DNA from: VGKP01 sp964578345
GTDB taxonomy: Archaea; Nanobdellota; Nanobdellia; Pacearchaeales; GW2011-AR1
Assembly: GCA_964578345.1 (NCBI GenBank)
Contig: CAZOCP010000017.1
Location: 1 to 14,545, forward strand
Length of the DNA stretch: 14,545 nucleotides
Direction of reading: 5' to 3'
Numbering within the stretch: position 1 is the first letter of the stretch; the number at the start of each line of letters is the position of its first letter. A model generated the notes under the pieces. It was not told where the DNA came from and did no database searches. It saw only the letters and a list, made by a program, of their open reading frames with translations. Positions 11,357 to 14,545 of this stretch are shown piece by piece. The translations under genes and the position numbers were made by a program.

Positions 11357-11851
11357 ATGATATTCATAATAAAAGTTGCCAGCAATAAAGAAGAACGCGC
11401 AATGACTATGATGAGCGAGCGCACTAAGAAAAAGAATCTGCAAGTATATGCATTAGCTAGGCCTCATGGACTAAAGGGATATTTGATTATGGAGGCTGAA
11501 GATAGAGAATCGGTTGAGGAGGCAGCATTCAATCTTCCATATGTAAAAGGAATAATTGGAAAAACTGTTTCTTATGATGAAATTAAAAATATGATTGAAC
11601 CTAAAGCAGAGGATTATCATATTGAAGTTGGAGATATTGTTGAGATGATCACAGAACCGTTCAAGAATGAGAAGGCAAAAGTCACTAGAATAGACAAACA
11701 AAAAGGAGAAATTGTTGTGTCTTTGTTAGGAGCTTCTGTTCCTATTCCAGTTACAGTAAAAATGGATAATGTCAAGGTAATAAGGCGCGAAGAGAAACCG
11801 TCTGAAGAAGATAAAAAAAATATTGTAAATGAAGAAGAGCTTATTTTTTAA
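11357..11851 (+). CDS. spt5: transcription elongation factor Spt5 (NusG homologue)
   Basis: A 164-residue processivity factor that bridges the RNA polymerase clamp with Spt4. Residues 1-85 form the NGN domain (MIFIIKVASNKEERAMTMM at the start, then YALARPHGLKGYLIMEAEDR). Residues about 88-145 form the KOW domain (IEVGDIVEMITEPFKNEKAK followed by the conserved ASVPIPVTV). The acidic tail (EEKPSEEDKKNIVNEEE) is an addition of about 18 residues. The SecE/Sec61-gamma gene that often precedes spt5 in archaea is absent here. The stop is 2 nt before the rpl11 ATG, so the two form a tight operon, as in many archaea. Confidence 0.93.
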   Translation: MIFIIKVASNKEERAMTMMSERTKKKNLQVYALARPHGLKGYLIMEAEDRESVEEAAFNLPYVKGIIGKTVSYDEIKNMIEPKAEDYHIEVGDIVEMITEPFKNEKAKVTRIDKQKGEIVVSLLGASVPIPVTVKMDNVKVIRREEKPSEEDKKNIVNEEELIF

Positions 11852-11853
11852 AT

Positions 11854-12576
11854 ATGATCGTAAAATTACTAATTGAAGGAGCAAGCATGAAACCTGATGC
11901 TAGCATTGCTCAACAGCTTGGACCATTGGGAATAAATCTTGGTAAGGTAATCACTGATGTAAATAAAGCAACAGAAAACTTCAAGGGAACAAAAGTTCCT
12001 GTTGAGCTTGATGTAGATATTAAAACTAAAGTGTACTCTATTAAAGTATTTTCTCCGCCTGTTGCTGAACTAATAAAAAAAGAACTGGGGCTTGAAAAGG
12101 GTTCTGGTCAGGCTGGGAAGATTAAAGTAGGCAATCTTGCTTTTGAAAGAGTAGTAAGCATTGCAAAAACAAAGCAGACAAATTTACTTGCGAAAGGTTT
12201 GAAATCAGCAGTTAAATTAGTTGTTGGAACTTGTGTTTCTTTAGGAGTGCTGATTGATAATAAAGAAGCTAAAGAAATTGAAAAAGAAATAGATTCTGGC
12301 AACTATAATAAGGAGATTAGTGAAGAAATAACTTCTGCGTCTGCTGAAAAAGTCAAACAGCTAAAAGAATTCTTTGATGTCCTGAAAGAAAGGCAGGATA
12401 AGGAGCAAAAGGTACTGGAAGAAGCTAAAGCCGCTGAAGAAGCTGCTAAAGCTGCTGCTAGTGCAAGTGCGCCTAGCGCCGGAGCTGCGCCTGCGCCTGG
12501 ACAACCTGCTACTCCTGCAGCAGCTAAGAAAGAAGAAGTAAAGAAAGAAGAGCCTAAAAAAGATAAGAAGAAATAA
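11854..12576 (+). CDS. rpl11: 50S ribosomal protein uL11 with long Ala/Lys-rich C-terminal tail
   Basis: A 240-residue protein. Residues 1-158 match uL11, which binds the GTPase-associated region of 23S rRNA: LLIEGASMKPDASIAQQLGP at the N-terminus, VNKATENFKGTKVPVEL, and the RNA-binding C-terminal domain KTKQTNLLAKGLKSAVKLVV, GTCVSLGVLID. The usual length is about 160. The extra ~80 residues are a helical, charged stretch (KQLKEFFDVLKERQDKEQKV), then an Ala/Pro-rich hinge (SAPSAGAAPAPGQPATP), then a Lys/Glu end (KKEEVKKEEPKKDKKK), resembling the hinge and tail of stalk proteins uL10 and P1/L12. The Pro-rich loop PGPPLGPALGPLG is DASIAQQLGPLG here. No L1, L10 or L12 genes follow, unlike the common archaeal order. 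Translation is probably coupled to spt5. Confidence 0.95.
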   Translation: MIVKLLIEGASMKPDASIAQQLGPLGINLGKVITDVNKATENFKGTKVPVELDVDIKTKVYSIKVFSPPVAELIKKELGLEKGSGQAGKIKVGNLAFERVVSIAKTKQTNLLAKGLKSAVKLVVGTCVSLGVLIDNKEAKEIEKEIDSGNYNKEISEEITSASAEKVKQLKEFFDVLKERQDKEQKVLEEAKAAEEAAKAAASASAPSAGAAPAPGQPATPAAAKKEEVKKEEPKKDKKK

Positions 12577-12645
12577 TGTTATTATCGAATTCATGCTTTC
12601 TATAATAAATTGCTTGGATTCTTTATTAAAGCAAGAAAGGCTTCT

Positions 12646-12694
12646 TTAATTCTTTGGCAAAGAATTAAAAACCCCCTATATGTTTTTCTTTTTA
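12646..12694 (+). terminator. hairpin and T-rich run after rpl11
   Basis: A perfect 10-bp stem (12646-12655 with 12659-12668, 3-nt loop) is followed after a C-run by GTTTTTCTTTTT (12681-12692). This could end the spt5-rpl11 transcript just before the tRNA. The rest of the 12577-12695 spacer shows no gene. Confidence 0.45.
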
Positions 12695-12695
12695 C

Positions 12696-12769
12696 GGGGA
12701 TATGGTCTAACCTGTTTATGACTCTAGCTTTGGGAGCTAGCAATCTGGGTTAAAATCCCAGTATCCCCA
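12696..12769 (+). tRNA. tRNA-Pro (anticodon UGG)
   Basis: A complete cloverleaf. Acceptor GGGGATA (12696-12702) pairs with TATCCCC (12762-12768), with discriminator A12769. The D stem is GTC/GAC (12705-12707 with 12720-12722). The anticodon stem CTAGC/GCTAG (12724-12728 with 12736-12740) holds the loop TTTGGGA with anticodon TGG at 12731-12733. The T stem is CTGGG/CCCAG (12745-12749 with 12757-12761). CCA is not encoded and there is no intron. The T loop is TTAAAAT: position 56 is A in place of the nearly universal C, and the D loop CCTGTTTA has G18 followed by T19 in place of GG. The changes at 19 and 56 are compatible with a U-A elbow pair replacing G-C. Confidence 0.93.
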
Positions 12770-12860
12770 TGATAAGAAAAGAAAGAGTAGTTATTGAGAA
12801 TGAATTAAGCTCTAAAAAGATAGATTTTCCTCAGCCAGAGCATTTTATTTGAGACATAGT

Positions 12861-12868
12861 TTTAAAAA
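12861..12868 (+). promoter_or_regulatory. TATA box for the gene at 12889
   Basis: TTTAAAAA, centred 24.5 nt before the ATG, predicting a leaderless mRNA. Confidence 0.65.
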
Positions 12869-12888
12869 CACCTCTTTTTGATAATATA

Positions 12889-13209
12889 ATGACTGAAGAT
12901 AATTTATACAAATTCTTTGAGCCAGCATTTATTGCTGGAAATGATGAGGAAAAAAGATTTCTTCAGCAGGAACTGCGCAATCTTGAAGATATTATCTCTA
13001 AAAATAACGGAGCCAGAAAAGTTGAAGTTTCTATTAAGGAGGGTATTAAAATTTCTATTGAGCCTTGTGAAGGCAAATTAGAACTATCTTTTTATCATCC
13101 TTTGACAGATTTATCTGGAATAATTAGATATTTTGATAATGAATCTATTGGAATAACTCACCGTCTAACTAAAAGAGATTATGATATTAGAATTAATCCT
13201 TCTAAATAG
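12889..13209 (+). CDS. hypothetical protein, 106 residues
   Basis: A small soluble protein of unknown function. An N-terminal helical part (about 1-38, with EEKRFLQQELRNLEDIIS) is followed by alternating strands (VEVSIKEGIKISIEPCEGKL, ELSFYHPLTDL, IGITHRLTKRDYDIRIN), so the fold is probably alpha plus an antiparallel sheet. No membrane segment, signal peptide or metal motif is seen; there is one cysteine. The TATA box at the leaderless distance supports the ATG at 12889. It stands alone between tRNA-Pro and the convergent glycosyltransferase. Confidence 0.65.
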   Translation: MTEDNLYKFFEPAFIAGNDEEKRFLQQELRNLEDIISKNNGARKVEVSIKEGIKISIEPCEGKLELSFYHPLTDLSGIIRYFDNESIGITHRLTKRDYDIRINPSK

Positions 13210-13305
13210 TCGATTAATTATTGGAATGAGTATTACTATTATTTGAATGTTTTTGGACATAATAATCTACAGCAAGATAGGCCCGCCACATGACTTTTTA
13301 GCCAT

Positions 13306-13350
13306 ATGGGAAAATCCTCACGAGGTCGAAATTCTCGAGGGCAAAAACTT
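13306..13350 (+). other. GC-richer inverted-repeat patch between two convergent genes
   Basis: TATGGG (13305-13310) can pair with CCCATA near 13358-13363. Inside are CCTC/GAGG (13317-13324) and CGAG/CTCG arms. This is more GC-rich than its surroundings and resembles the hairpin family in style (TCGAAATTCTCGAGG) but has no clear homology to copies A-D. It could serve as a bidirectional end signal for the two convergent genes or be a worn repeat. Confidence 0.25.
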
Positions 13351-13368
13351 CGCAAAACCCCATACACT

Positions 13369-14319
13369 TTACTTAATACTCTTAATTGAATAAGTATTTT
13401 CATCCTTGAAATAAGTTCTAGCCATTATTTCATAAAGAAATCCAAATATTATGAATGACAGACCGGTCATTACTAATAAAGAGGCAAGAGCTAAAAGAGG
13501 GCCGAGAGTCAACTCTTTCACAATCAGCGCTTTAATAATCTGTTCAATGCAGATAAATGCTGCTAATAACCATTGATAAATTCCCAGGCGCCCGAAAAAA
13601 TGTAGGGGCCTGTCAGAAAAACTTGACCAAAATTTCAAGTAAAACAAGTCGAGAAGTCCATTTATGCCCCGATTGAATCTGTATTTTGTTATGCCGGCGT
13701 GGCGCTGGCGGTGATTTACTTTAACTTCTCCGATTTTGTATCCTTTAATAAATAAGTATGCAGTAATGTATCTATGCAACTCTCCAAATAGCTGCAGATC
13801 TTTTATGCACTCTTTTTTATATATCTTTAAAGAACATCCATAGTCATGAAGTTCGTCTCCAATCATTTTTCTCCTAAGCGCATTTATTATTTTAGAAAAT
13901 ACTTTTTTGCTTAGGGCGTCTCTTCTATCATGGCGCCATCCTGAAACAACATCATACCCCTCATCTAATTTTTTAAGCAAGATAGGAATTTCTCCAGGAT
14001 CGTTTTGCAAGTCTCCGTCCATTGTTACTATAATATCTCCTTTTGCGATAGAAAAGCCTGCTTTTAGGGCTGCGGTTTGTCCGAAATTTTTTCTGAACTC
14101 GATAATTCTTACTTCTCCTTTCCGCTTATTTAAAAAAGATTCCAATACAAGTTGTGTTTTATCTGTGCTCCCGTCATTCACAAATATGACTTCATAAGAT
14201 TCAATTTCTTTTTTTTGAACCATTCTAGAGCAAGTTACATTTATTTCTTCTAATAATATCTTTATATTTCCTTCTTCATTATATACTGGGATAACTATAC
14301 TTAACTTTCTTAGTTCCAT
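13369..14319 (-). CDS. GT2 glycosyltransferase, polyprenyl-phosphate sugar transferase type
   Basis: A 316-residue enzyme of glycosyltransferase family 2 (DPM1/ArnC/GtrB-like). It transfers a sugar from a nucleotide donor to dolichyl- or polyprenyl-phosphate on the cytoplasmic face. Motifs: IVIPVYNEEGNI (8-19), VIFVNDGSTD (44-53), the DxD metal site MDGDLQ (100-105), and the acceptor-side motif HRQRHAGITKYR (203-214). Two transmembrane helices follow at about 244-266 and 272-297 with a short cytoplasmic tail, the usual layout of the bacterial/archaeal GtrB type. A TATA box 24 nt before the ATG suggests a leaderless mRNA. It is convergent with the gene at 12889. It likely supplies lipid-linked sugars for glycoprotein or envelope assembly; the specific sugar is not predictable. 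Confidence 0.93.
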   Translation of the reverse strand: MELRKLSIVIPVYNEEGNIKILLEEINVTCSRMVQKKEIESYEVIFVNDGSTDKTQLVLESFLNKRKGEVRIIEFRKNFGQTAALKAGFSIAKGDIIVTMDGDLQNDPGEIPILLKKLDEGYDVVSGWRHDRRDALSKKVFSKIINALRRKMIGDELHDYGCSLKIYKKECIKDLQLFGELHRYITAYLFIKGYKIGEVKVNHRQRHAGITKYRFNRGINGLLDLFYLKFWSSFSDRPLHFFGRLGIYQWLLAAFICIEQIIKALIVKELTLGPLLALASLLVMTGLSFIIFGFLYEIMARTYFKDENTYSIKSIK

Positions 14320-14338
14320 AAAATTATATGATTATAGG

Positions 14339-14348
14339 TTTTAAATAT
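14339..14348 (-). promoter_or_regulatory. TATA box for the glycosyltransferase
   Basis: The minus strand reads ATATTTAAAA, centred about 24-25 nt before the ATG at 14319. Confidence 0.6.
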
Positions 14349-14389
14349 CTTAAGTATCTTATTTTGAATAAAAAGATTAAAAAGTCCCC

Positions 14390-14480
14390 AGCACTAAAGC
14401 CTCAAGAACTCTATGTTCTTGATGGCCGTCAAGGATACTCAATCCTTGAGGGGCGCGGTTTGAACCGCATTTCTGACATC
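14390..14480 (+). repeat. truncated copy C of the hairpin repeat (3' module only)
   Basis: From CTAAAGCC onward this follows copy B 5566-5650 closely: hairpins 14402-14409/14415-14422 and 14429-14436/14442-14449, linker TGGCCG, then GGGGCGCGG and a small hairpin GCGGTT/AACCGC (14455-14460 with 14463-14468), ending TTTCTGACAT. The second hairpin, including its actca loop, is identical to copy B. The 5' half of the terminal stem (copy B 5550-5559) is missing, so the 3' GCATTTCTGA has no partner. It is a 5'-truncated copy in the same orientation as A, B and D. The rest of the right edge shows nothing else. Confidence 0.8.
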
Positions 14481-14545
14481 ATGAAAATTAAACATGTCTT
14501 CTATACACAATTACAATAATAGTTATTAATCTTCTTTTTATAATT

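Noticed and set aside
11288..11389. 33-codon frame before spt5, considered as SecE
   Set aside because: It lacks a membrane helix, its ATG lies upstream of the predicted transcript start, and it runs into spt5.
12769..12852. 27-codon frame starting at the last base of tRNA-Pro
   Set aside because: The start overlaps the tRNA discriminator base and there is no independent promoter or ribosome binding site; probably chance.

Overview
The window looks like chromosomal DNA from a small-genome archaeon, most likely a DPANN lineage of the Woesearchaeota/Pacearchaeota type. This rests on an archaeal but divergent 16S rRNA, archaeal proteins (EF-2, Spt5, uL11, uS2, RpoN/Rpb10, RNase P component 4), BRE/TATA promoters (for example CGAAAG followed by TTTATATA or TTTAAATA), no CCA encoded on the tRNA, and high AT content. 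The lineage is inferred by eye, without database search.

Layout. 1-904 is the 5' part of 16S rRNA on the minus strand, cut by the left edge; its leader and promoter lie at 905-1175. 1345-2556 (minus) holds a decayed gene, a coiled-coil/XRE-type helix-turn-helix protein and a small membrane protein; the two intact genes carry near-identical 38-bp upstream elements. 2661-2926 is a long multi-hairpin repeat (copy A), followed by rpsB (uS2) with a large charged N-terminal extension. 4141-4961 (plus) holds a small membrane protein, a winged-helix-like protein behind tandem operator-like repeats, and, directly after its stop, a C-terminal scrap of an ABC exporter ATPase. 5S rRNA (5140-5255) has its own promoter and is followed by copy B of the hairpin repeat (5280-5647). 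Then come rnp4 (plus) convergent with rpoN (minus), a 48-codon gene, a PAP2 phosphatase, a hypothetical gene and EF-2 (all three minus). A DASS-type transporter, spt5-rpl11, tRNA-Pro(UGG) and a hypothetical gene follow on plus. A polyprenyl-phosphate glycosyltransferase (minus) and a truncated copy (C) of the hairpin repeat close the window.

Functionally this is mostly information processing (rRNA, ribosomal proteins, tRNA, RNase P, RNA polymerase, Spt5, EF-2) with an envelope/lipid-carrier theme (PAP2 phosphatase, dolichyl-phosphate-type glycosyltransferase, lost ABC exporter) and one carboxylate transporter. Many genes have a TATA box centred 24-26 nt before the ATG, implying leaderless mRNAs; a few accessory genes instead have leaders with Shine-Dalgarno sites.

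The most unusual content is the multi-hairpin repeat family. Stems are kept by compensatory changes between copies A and B, linkers are conserved, and three hairpin loops are exact reverse complements between the copies, suggesting repeated local inversion at the DNA level. A second notable point is EF-2, whose near-invariant P-loop Asp is His and whose switch I RGIT is RLMT.
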